Positions 1-6,122 of a stretch of 7,793 nucleotides of DNA are shown here, in pieces. Numbering within the stretch: position 1 is the stretch's first letter; each line of letters begins with the position of its first letter. The translations under genes and the position numbers were made by a program. Under the pieces are notes generated by a model. That model searched no databases. It saw only the letters and a list, made by a program, of their open reading frames with translations, and was not told the origin of the DNA. This stretch comes from Betaproteobacteria bacterium (lineage in GTDB: Bacteria; Pseudomonadota; Gammaproteobacteria; Burkholderiales; CAIKXV01): positions 1 to 7,793 of the forward strand of contig CANGUQ010000167.1 in NCBI GenBank assembly GCA_947456915.1. The letters run 5' to 3'.

Positions 1-30
1 ACCGTCGAAATCATCGGTCTCGGTGACTGA
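1..30 (+). CDS. 3' end of an unidentified upstream gene (partial)
   Basis: Frame 1 reads nine codons (TVEIIGLGD) and then TGA at 28-30. The gene lies 28 bp upstream of the next start on the same strand, so it is probably the preceding member of the same operon. Too little is present to name a family. The tail does not end in the aromatic residue usual for an outer-membrane barrel, so it gives no support for a TonB-dependent receptor here. The reading is an inference from frame, position and the following ribosome-binding site. Confidence 0.45.
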   Translation, partial: TVEIIGLGD

Positions 31-58
31 TCACGCTCATCCGAACAAGGGGTTCCCC

Positions 59-1846
59 ATGCGCTGTTTGTCCTCGATGTTGCTGCTGTTCGTGCTGTGC
101 CTGAGCGGAACGGTGCACGCGTGGTGGAACACCGACTGGTCGTATCGCAAGTCGATCAAGCTCAATACGAGCGGCACGGGCGCGGCGACAAAGGAGGCCA
201 TCGTGCCTGCGCTGATCGCCGTGCGCCTGAATACAGGCAACTTCGGGTTCCTCGATGCGAAGCCGGACGGGTCGGATCTGCGTTTCGTTGCGGGCGACGA
301 CAAGACGCCGCTGAAGTTTCACATCGAGCGCTTCGATGCCACCAACGAGCTCGCGGTGATCTGGGTGCAGGTGCCGCGCGTATCGGGCGGTTCCACCGGC
401 GAGACGTTCTGGATGTACTACGGTAACGAAAAGGCGGCGGCAGGCGACGATGCCAGGGGCTCGTTCGACACCCCGCAACTGCTGAGCCTGCATCTGAGCG
501 ATACAGCGGGCAGTCCGCGCGATGCCACGGCGTATGCGCACCACGCGTCCGAGTCCAGTGCGAAGCTCGGCGCAGCGGGCGTGCTCGCCGGAGCCGCGAG
601 CTTCGACGGCACACAGCGCATCGTGATCGCGCCGGCGCCCTCGCTTGCCGCGCCAGCGGATGCCGGGGCGACGATGACTGCGTGGGTACGCAGCACCGAG
701 GCGAGCGCTAATGCGACCGTGCTCGCGTTCGGTGATGCTGCGCGCGCGCAACTCGCGCTCATGATAGTGCAGGGGCGGCCAGTGGCTCGGCTGAGTATCG
801 CAGGCAGGACAGTGGAGGCTGCAGCGCCGACGGCGTTGAGTGCGGGGAACTGGGCTCATCTGGCAGCCGTGTTCGGCACGGGGCGACTGATCCTGGTGGT
901 GGATGGAAATGAAGCCGCGAGTACCGTCGCCTCTGGCATCGCGCTCGCCGGACCGGTGGTCATCGGTACCGGTCTGCGCGGTGAAATCGACGAGGTGACG
1001 CTGGCTGCAGTGGCTCGGCCGCTCGATGCGATCCGTCTCGCTTTCTCCGGTCAGGGCGCAGCGGCCAGTCTGCTCGTCTATGGTGATGCAGAGCAGGATG
1101 GCAGCGGTGCTGCAGGCGGCCACAGCTACCTTGGTGTGCTGGTTGACGCGCTGACAGTCGATGCATGGGTGGTGATCGTGATCTGCGGTCTCATGCTGGT
1201 GCTGGCGATCTGGATCATGGTCACCAAGACGATCTACATCGCGCGCATGGATCGCGACAATCGGCGTTTCCTCGCTGTCTTTGGCAAGGCAGGCGGCGAT
1301 CTGAATGTGATGGAAGGTGCGCAGGCCGAGTTCTCCCGCTCGTCGCTGTTCCGGCTCTACCGCATCGGCATGGCCGAAGTGAAGCGCAGGCTGGAGCTGC
1401 CGCCTGCGAGTGCGCGCTCTGGCAGCGTCGGTGCGCAGATCGTTGCGGCTCCGCCCGATGCGAACGCGGAGTTCTCGCCGCAGACGCTGGGCGCGATCCG
1501 CTCGACGGTCAGCGGTGGGCTCGTGCGCGAGAACCACGGCCTGAACGCGCAGATGGTGATGCTCACCATCGCCATCTCCGGCGGGCCGTTCCTCGGACTT
1601 CTGGGCACGGTGATCGGCGTAATGATCACCTTCGCCGCCGTGGCTGCCGCTGGCGACGTGAACGTGAACGCGATCGCGCCAGGTATCGCCTCAGCGCTGC
1701 TCGCCACCTGCGCCGGGCTTGCCGTCGCGATTCCGGCGCTGTTTGGCTACAACTATCTCGCCACGCGGATCAAGGCGATCAACGCGGACATGCAGGTGTT
1801 CGTCGAGGAGTTGATGAGCCGCATCGCCGAGCGCTACTCGCGCTGA
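59..1846 (+). CDS. ExbB/TolQ/MotA-type proton channel protein with secreted DUF2341 and LamG-like N-terminal domains
   Basis: Predicted inner-membrane proton-channel subunit of a TonB-type energising complex, 595 aa, more than twice the usual ExbB length. The ATG at 59 is chosen because AAGGGG (47-52) precedes it and a clean signal peptide follows (residues 1-21, cut after VHA). An in-frame GTG at 23 would overlap the upstream stop and spoil the signal. Residues about 22-140 resemble DUF2341 (start WWNTDWSYRKS; later a FWMYYGN block). Residues about 170-335 look like a LamG/concanavalin-type jelly roll (NWAHLAAVFG, VDGNEA, GEIDEVTLAAVARP). A membrane helix spans about 368-390. The MotA/TolQ/ExbB core is at about 485-590, with GPFLGLLGTVIGVMITF and a second helix ending GLAVAIPALFGYN. 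The signal peptide and topology put the DUF2341/LamG part in the periplasm. ExbD and TonB genes follow directly, which supports the role. The ligand of the LamG-like part is unknown. Confidence 0.9.
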   Translation: MRCLSSMLLLFVLCLSGTVHAWWNTDWSYRKSIKLNTSGTGAATKEAIVPALIAVRLNTGNFGFLDAKPDGSDLRFVAGDDKTPLKFHIERFDATNELAVIWVQVPRVSGGSTGETFWMYYGNEKAAAGDDARGSFDTPQLLSLHLSDTAGSPRDATAYAHHASESSAKLGAAGVLAGAASFDGTQRIVIAPAPSLAAPADAGATMTAWVRSTEASANATVLAFGDAARAQLALMIVQGRPVARLSIAGRTVEAAAPTALSAGNWAHLAAVFGTGRLILVVDGNEAASTVASGIALAGPVVIGTGLRGEIDEVTLAAVARPLDAIRLAFSGQGAAASLLVYGDAEQDGSGAAGGHSYLGVLVDALTVDAWVVIVICGLMLVLAIWIMVTKTIYIARMDRDNRRFLAVFGKAGGDLNVMEGAQAEFSRSSLFRLYRIGMAEVKRRLELPPASARSGSVGAQIVAAPPDANAEFSPQTLGAIRSTVSGGLVRENHGLNAQMVMLTIAISGGPFLGLLGTVIGVMITFAAVAAAGDVNVNAIAPGIASALLATCAGLAVAIPALFGYNYLATRIKAINADMQVFVEELMSRIAERYSR

Positions 1847-1866
1847 TCCCCTGACCGGAGCCTTCT

Positions 1867-2271
1867 ATGCAAGTCCAGGAAGACAATGCCGTCTACGACG
1901 AGATCAACATCACGCCGATGCTCGATCTGGCCTACGTGCTGCTGGTGATGTTCATCATTCTCACCACCGCCTCGGTGCAGGGAATCAAGGTCAACCTGCC
2001 GAAGGCGAGCAATGCGCCGAGTCTCGCCAAACCCAGCACGCGCGCGATCACCATCGCCGAGAACGGCCAGATGTATCTGGACAGCTTTCCGGTGACGCTC
2101 GCCGAGCTGGAGAACATGCTGCGCCAGCACAAGGCGGTGAATCCGGAATTTCCGGTGATCGTCAAGGGTGATGCCGGTATCCAGTACGGCAAGGTGGTCG
2201 ATGTGCTCGACCTGCTTGGACGGCTGGAGATCACGCAGCTCGGTCTTGTGACCCAGCGCGTGGTGCGCTGA
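1867..2271 (+). CDS. exbD: ExbD/TolR family biopolymer transport protein
   Basis: Small single-pass inner-membrane partner of the ExbB-type channel, 134 aa, the usual ExbD length. A short cytoplasmic N-terminus leads into the family signature INITPMLDLAYVLLVMFII at about residues 13-31. Asp20 sits at the position of the membrane aspartate that carries protons in characterised ExbD (Asp25 in E. coli). The periplasmic part (about 40-134) has the expected KVNLPKAS, the FPVIVKGDAGIQYGKVVDVLD block and a terminal GLVTQ. The start has a good GGAG (1857-1860) 6 bp upstream and lies 20 bp after the channel gene, so the two are very probably cotranscribed. It could be called tolR-like, but the neighbouring TonB-like gene and the absence of tolA/tolB favour ExbD. 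Confidence 0.93.
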   Translation: MQVQEDNAVYDEINITPMLDLAYVLLVMFIILTTASVQGIKVNLPKASNAPSLAKPSTRAITIAENGQMYLDSFPVTLAELENMLRQHKAVNPEFPVIVKGDAGIQYGKVVDVLDLLGRLEITQLGLVTQRVVR

Positions 2272-2290
2272 GGCAGACGGCGAGCCGACC

Positions 2291-2983
2291 ATGCCTCGCG
2301 CCCTGGGCTACGCGCTGACCGGTGCCGGACTGCTGCTCGTGGTGGCAGCGGCGTGGCTGCTGGTGCACAGCCTGACGAAGCCCGGCGAGCCGGCAAAGAA
2401 GCGGGTGGTGCAGCAGATTCAGCTGGTGAAGCCGCCGCCACCTCCTCCACCGCCCAAGGAACTACCCAGGCCACCGGAGGTCAAGCCGCGCGAGGAGGTG
2501 AAGGTCAACGAACCACCGCCGCCCACGCCGCAGCCGCAGCAGGCGCAGAACGAACCGCCACCGGCGCCGAATCTCGGCCTTGATGCGGCGGGCAGCGCGG
2601 GCGCGGACGGCTTCAATCTGGCAGCGCGACAGGGCGGTCGCGACGCCACCACGCTGGGCAAGGAAGGCTCCGGCGGCCTGGGGGGTACAGGCGTGTCGCG
2701 CATCGCGTTCAATGCCTATACGTCCATGCTGCAGAACCGCGTGCAGGACGAGATCACGCGCAACGCAAAGCTGCGCGATGGCGATTACCGCGCCGTGGTT
2801 CGGGTGTGGCTCACACGCGAGGGCGCGATCTCGCGCGTTGAGGTGGTCGGCAGCACGGGTGATGCAGAGCGAGACAAGCTGATCCGTGCGGCACTGTCCG
2901 AGATGCTGCCACTGCGTGAGCCCCCTCCGGAAAACATGCCGCAGCCTGTACGACTGCGGATCACGTCGAGGCTGACCGGGTAG
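2291..2983 (+). CDS. tonB: TonB-like energy transducer, Pro-rich linker, TolA/TonB_2-like C-terminus
   Basis: Predicted periplasm-spanning transducer, 230 aa, that would couple the ExbB/ExbD motor to an outer-membrane partner. It has an almost tail-less N-terminus and one membrane helix (about residues 6-28). A Pro/Lys/Glu-rich linker (about 45-93) follows, containing eight consecutive prolines at 48-55. A Gly/Ala-rich stretch (94-135) leads to a C-terminal domain (about 137-230) with the pattern YTSMLQNRVQDEI, VVRVWLTREGAISRVEVVGSTGD and DKLIRAAL. That domain resembles TonB/TolA C-termini, but the classical YP motif of E. coli-type TonB is absent. The only membrane-region histidine, His26, sits at the periplasmic edge and not mid-helix. 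It starts 19 bp after exbD behind a weak GGCGAG (2279-2284). The role comes from architecture and context; its outer-membrane target is not shown. Confidence 0.85.
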   Translation: MPRALGYALTGAGLLLVVAAAWLLVHSLTKPGEPAKKRVVQQIQLVKPPPPPPPPKELPRPPEVKPREEVKVNEPPPPTPQPQQAQNEPPPAPNLGLDAAGSAGADGFNLAARQGGRDATTLGKEGSGGLGGTGVSRIAFNAYTSMLQNRVQDEITRNAKLRDGDYRAVVRVWLTREGAISRVEVVGSTGDAERDKLIRAALSEMLPLREPPPENMPQPVRLRITSRLTG

Positions 2984-2988
2984 CGGCG

Positions 2989-3032
2989 GGCGCTTCGCGC
3001 CGGTGGCGCTTTCTCGATAAGCACGAAGGCGC
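2989..3032. other. Two adjacent potential RNA hairpins between tonB and the porin gene
   Basis: The 120-bp gap between tonB and the porin start is the largest within the operon. Just after the tonB stop, GGCGC (2989-2993) can pair with GCGCC (2997-3001) around a 3-nt loop. Next to it, GCGCTTTC (3006-3013) can pair with GAAGGCGC (3025-3032) with one G-U pair and an 11-nt loop. Neither is followed by a T-run, so a standard intrinsic terminator is not supported. They could act as processing or stability elements separating tonB from porin mRNA. I see no convincing promoter between here and 3103. Confidence 0.3.
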
Positions 3033-3103
3033 GCAGTCCGGCGCGAGGCGCGCGAAAGGGCCCCGCACCCGAACCTTCAGAAGTCGATTCGGAGATCACT
3101 GTG

Positions 3104-4750
3104 ATGAAGTCAGGAACGCTGAACACGATCGCTGCCGCGGTACTGGCGGTGTTCGCTACCGGCGCATGCGCGAACGAACGCGCCGAGCTCGAAGCGCTGC
3201 GCGACACCACGATGAACCTGATCCGCGCGCTGGTCGAGCAGGGCCTGTTGCCGCGCGATCGCGCAGAAGCGTTGATCCGCGATGCCGAGGTGCGCGCGAA
3301 GGCAGCGCGTGCAGCCGCCGAGGCGCCGGTGGCTGGTGCCGTGGCCGGCGCAACCGCAGGTGCGGCGGTGGCAGGTGCTGCCACTACCACCGGTGCAGTG
3401 CGCGCAGGTGATCCGCAGGTCGTGCGTGTGCCCTACGTGCCGCAAAGCGTGCGCGACGAGATCCGTGCGCAGTTGCGCGAGGAGATCATCGCGCGCGCGC
3501 GCAAGGAGCGCTGGGGCGTGCCCGAGGCTTTGCCCGAATGGCTGGACACGATCACGCTCGAAGGTGACGTGCGGGTACGCTCGCAGATCGATCGCTTCAA
3601 CGATACCAACGCTGCGGCATTCCAGTTTCCCCCCGGCTATTTTCCTCAGGGTAATGCCGCGAACACGCTGGTCGATCGCGAGCGCATGTTGCTGCGCGGA
3701 CGCTTTGGTGCCACTGCGCACCTGTCTCCGAGCTGGAGCGCAGGCGTGCGGCTGACCACCGGCAGTATCGATAGCCCGGTGTCGACGAATCAGACCATGG
3801 GACGCTACTTCAACCGTTCCTCGATCCTGCTCGATCGCGCATTCCTGCGCTACGACAACCGGTCGTGGCTTTCCATCACCGGCGGTCGCATCGCAAACCC
3901 GTTCTTCGCGCCCAGCGAGACGGTGTGGGCGGCCGACCTGAGTTTCGAAGGCGTTGCCGCCTCGATCCGTCCGCAGGTCACGCCCACCTTCGCGCCGTTT
4001 GTCACCGTGGGCGCGTTTCCACTGGAAGAGCGCGAGGCCAGTTCGAGCGATCGCTGGTTGACAGGTGTGCAGGCGGGCTTCCAATGGCAGGTGACGCCGG
4101 AGATCCAGGTTCGCACCGGTGCCGCACTGTATGATTTTCGCAACCTTGTCGGTGCGCGCGAGCCTGTGGGTTCGTTCGTCGCCGGCTCGCCGACCTATGG
4201 TCAATCCCAGGCGCGATTCCGCCAGAAGGGCAACACGACATTCAACATCGCTGACCCGGCGGTGTCCTTTGCCAGCCCGCTGTACGGCCTTGCGTCGGAG
4301 TTTCGCGTATCCAACGTCTCCGCGTTGCTGTCGTTCACCCACTTCGATCCGGTGACCGTACAACTCGCGCTCGACTGGGTACGCAACCTCGCGTACGACG
4401 AAGCCTCGATCCAGCGCCGCACCGGCCTGCTGCCCAGCCAGCTTGGGCCGGCATCGGGCAGCAACGGCTTCGAAGGCCGCCTCTCGGTGGGTATGGCCAG
4501 CATGCGCAGCCGCGGCGACTGGCAGCTCTTCGGCGGTTATCGCCGGCTTGGCAGCGACTCGGTGGTCGATGCATTCAACGATCCCGCCTTCGGCCTCGGT
4601 GGTACCAACAACCGCGGCTACTATCTCGGCGCGAGCTACGGCCTGGACCGCAACGTCTGGATCACTACGCGCTTTCTCAGCGCGAGCGAGATCAAGGGGC
4701 CGCCGCTGTCGATTGACGTTTTCCAGGTGGATCTCAATGCGCGCTTCTGA
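3104..4750 (+). CDS. Putative porin (Porin_5-like outer-membrane beta-barrel) with N-terminal helical segment
   Basis: Predicted outer-membrane barrel, 548 aa. The ATG at 3104 is preferred over the adjacent in-frame GTG at 3101, because GGAG (3091-3094) is 9 bp upstream and the result is a typical signal peptide (about 1-24, cut near ACA). The mature N-terminus is charged and helical (about 25-74, with RAELEALRDTT and LVEQGLLPRDRAEALI). An Ala/Gly/Val-rich hinge lies at about 75-100, then VPYVPQSVRDEIRAQLREE. From about 148 onward alternating amphipathic strands run to the end, including RGRFGATAHLSPSWSAGVRL, RIANPFF and GYYLGASYGL. The last strand ends VDLNARF with a C-terminal Phe, the usual barrel-assembly signal. 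The periplasmic helices plus a late barrel match proteins named 'putative porin' in proteobacteria. The substrate is unknown. Its place after ExbB/ExbD/TonB genes suggests a functional tie to that motor, but no canonical plug domain is visible. Confidence 0.85.
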   Translation: MKSGTLNTIAAAVLAVFATGACANERAELEALRDTTMNLIRALVEQGLLPRDRAEALIRDAEVRAKAARAAAEAPVAGAVAGATAGAAVAGAATTTGAVRAGDPQVVRVPYVPQSVRDEIRAQLREEIIARARKERWGVPEALPEWLDTITLEGDVRVRSQIDRFNDTNAAAFQFPPGYFPQGNAANTLVDRERMLLRGRFGATAHLSPSWSAGVRLTTGSIDSPVSTNQTMGRYFNRSSILLDRAFLRYDNRSWLSITGGRIANPFFAPSETVWAADLSFEGVAASIRPQVTPTFAPFVTVGAFPLEEREASSSDRWLTGVQAGFQWQVTPEIQVRTGAALYDFRNLVGAREPVGSFVAGSPTYGQSQARFRQKGNTTFNIADPAVSFASPLYGLASEFRVSNVSALLSFTHFDPVTVQLALDWVRNLAYDEASIQRRTGLLPSQLGPASGSNGFEGRLSVGMASMRSRGDWQLFGGYRRLGSDSVVDAFNDPAFGLGGTNNRGYYLGASYGLDRNVWITTRFLSASEIKGPPLSIDVFQVDLNARF

Positions 4751-5471
4751 GCCTCGCGAGGCGTTGCGCGTATCGATCGGTGCGCGGCGCAGCGGCCGCA
4801 CCACTCTCGCCGCTGTGCTGGCGCTGCTGCTGACGCTGGTGGCCCCGGCCAGCGCGCAGGATACGAAGAAGGATGCGCGCGAGCGCGAGGCCATGCGCCG
4901 GCTGCAGGCTGCGCAGGGCGAGCTTGCCCGCGTGGCGAAGGAGCGTGATCAACTGATCGCCGAGCGCGCCGAGGCTGCAGGCAGAATGAAGCAGGCGGAG
5001 CAGGCGTTGTCGAGTACGCGTGCGGCGGCGGCCACCGAGCGCAGGCGCCAGAGCGAAGAGCTGTCAGGGCTGCGCACCGAGCTCGATACCTGGCGCAAGT
5101 CCAGCGAGGCGGCGACCCGGGAGGCGGTCGAACTGGGTGATCAGATCCGAGCCCTCGCGCGCCAGCTCGAAGTCGCTCGGACGCACGGTAGCGAACTCGA
5201 CGCCGCGGTGCGGGCGCGCACCCAGGAGGGTAGTCGCGCTGCGCAGGAACTCATGGCGAGCCGCCGCGCGTTTGCGCAGTGCGAAGCACAGAGCGACAGG
5301 CTCCACGCGTTCGGGCTGGAACTTCTGGATCAGTTGGGTCGCGTGACAGTGCTGGAGGCCATGCGGCGCAACGAACCGTTGCTTGCCCTGAGGCGCGTCG
5401 ATCTGGAGAACATGATGGAGGCTTATCGCGATCGGCTGCAGGCCGCACGTGCGGGGCTGCCCGAGCGCTGA
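4737..5471 (+). CDS. Secreted periplasmic coiled-coil protein, last gene of the porin/TonB operon
   Basis: The protein is 244 aa and I cannot assign a function. The ATG at 4737 overlaps the porin's last 14 bp in another frame, with AGGTGG (4725-4730) 6 bp upstream, which indicates translational coupling. An N-terminal signal peptide (about 1-40, basic region then LAAVLALLLTLVAP, cut near ASA) sends it to the periplasm; there is no lipobox Cys. Residues about 45-180 are charged, Ala/Glu/Arg/Gln-rich and heptad-like, giving a long coiled coil. The C-terminal part (about 182-238) is less repetitive: a single Cys182, then LHAFGLELLDQL, a NEPLLALRRVDLEN block and AYRDRL. This reads like a conserved small domain and not simple coil. 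Position suggests an accessory or scaffold for the porin or the TonB complex. Similarity to SMC-type coiled coils would be composition only. Confidence 0.85.
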   Translation: MRASEPREALRVSIGARRSGRTTLAAVLALLLTLVAPASAQDTKKDAREREAMRRLQAAQGELARVAKERDQLIAERAEAAGRMKQAEQALSSTRAAAATERRRQSEELSGLRTELDTWRKSSEAATREAVELGDQIRALARQLEVARTHGSELDAAVRARTQEGSRAAQELMASRRAFAQCEAQSDRLHAFGLELLDQLGRVTVLEAMRRNEPLLALRRVDLENMMEAYRDRLQAARAGLPER

Positions 5472-5504
5472 GCAACTCGCGCTGGTCAGGCGCAGTCTCA
5501 GCGC
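5465..5504. terminator. Inverted repeat containing both convergent stop codons
   Basis: GCGCTGAG (5465-5472) and CTCAGCGC (5497-5504) form a perfect 8-bp stem around 24 nt. The TGA of the plus-strand coiled-coil gene (5469-5471) is inside the left arm. The TGA of the minus-strand rhomboid gene (5498-5500) is inside the right arm. A smaller GCGC/GCGC pairing is possible in the loop. Neither side has a T-run, so this is at best a bidirectional 3'-end stem and not a textbook intrinsic terminator. Confidence 0.35.
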
Positions 5505-6070
5505 GGCCTTCGCCGCCCCAGCTGCAGCGCCAGATACCCGCCGAGCATCCCGCCCAGGTGCGCGAAGTGGGCCACCCCGGCCTGCGTACCGGTCACACCG
5601 AGCACCAGTTCGAGCAGCGCGTACAGCGTGACGAACAGCCACGCCGGCATCGGGATCGGGGGAAACAGCAGCAGCAGCCTGCGGTGCGGAAAGAACATGC
5701 CGTAGGCGAGCAGCAGGCCGAATACACCGCCCGAGGCGCCCACCGTCGGATAAGGCGTCTCGCTCGACCACGCGACGATCAGCTGCAGGATCGCCGCCGA
5801 CACCACGCACAGCAGGTAGTAGCGCAGGAAGCGGCGCGCACCCAGCACCCGCTCGACATCGCGCCCGAACATCCACAGCGCCAGCATGTTCACGGCCAGG
5901 TGCAGCGTGCTGCCGTGAAGGAAACTGTAGGTCACCAGCTGCCAGAGGGCGAAGTGCGGCGCGTTCTGCGGGCCGGGCGGCCACAGCGCGAACCACGTGA
6001 GCAGCAGGTCGTTGTAGAACAGCTGGCACCAGAAGCCGGCTATGTTCAGGAAGAAGAGCGTACGGACCAC
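5498..6070 (-). CDS. Rhomboid family intramembrane serine protease
   Basis: Six-helix-core rhomboid that cleaves substrate membrane helices within the inner membrane, 190 aa, with no extra cytoplasmic or soluble domain. Signatures in order: membrane helix 1 (about 3-18); the loop with FGRDVERVLGARRFLRYYLL; HxxxN as His57 to Asn61 (HLAVN); the nucleophile motif GASGGVFG with Ser113; and the catalytic histidine in AHLGGMLGG (His171). The Ser-His dyad and oxyanion residues therefore appear intact. The GTG at 6070 is the first possible start, since an in-frame TAG lies three codons upstream; AGGT-like bases precede it. It lies 52 bp downstream of smpB on the same strand and is probably cotranscribed, although rhomboids are not a known part of trans-translation. 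The substrate is unknown. Confidence 0.92.
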   Translation of the reverse strand: MVRTLFFLNIAGFWCQLFYNDLLLTWFALWPPGPQNAPHFALWQLVTYSFLHGSTLHLAVNMLALWMFGRDVERVLGARRFLRYYLLCVVSAAILQLIVAWSSETPYPTVGASGGVFGLLLAYGMFFPHRRLLLLFPPIPMPAWLFVTLYALLELVLGVTGTQAGVAHFAHLGGMLGGYLALQLGRRRPR

Positions 6071-6122
6071 CTGGACCTACCCTGTTGCGATATGAGAGGC
6101 CGGCGCGCGGCGAGCGCACCCA

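Noticed and set aside
1..58. TonB-dependent receptor as the upstream gene.
   Set aside because: Only nine codons are visible and the terminal sequence lacks the aromatic ending typical of such barrels; there is no basis to name it.
11..1537. A 508-codon open frame on the minus strand opposite the ExbB-fusion gene.
   Set aside because: The product is Arg/His-rich with no membrane or domain signature; the plus-strand frame shows recognisable DUF2341, LamG and ExbB features.
2432..2460. Microsatellite-like repeat encoding the proline run in the TonB-like gene.
   Set aside because: The proline codons are mixed (CCG, CCA, CCT, CCC), so it is not a pure slippage tract; it is a normal Pro-rich TonB linker, noted within the gene.
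3110..4894. A 594-codon open frame on the minus strand, longer than the porin gene it covers.
   Set aside because: It is an antisense shadow in GC-rich DNA: the translation is Arg/His/Ala-rich without domains. The plus strand there has a signal peptide, barrel strands and a C-terminal Phe.
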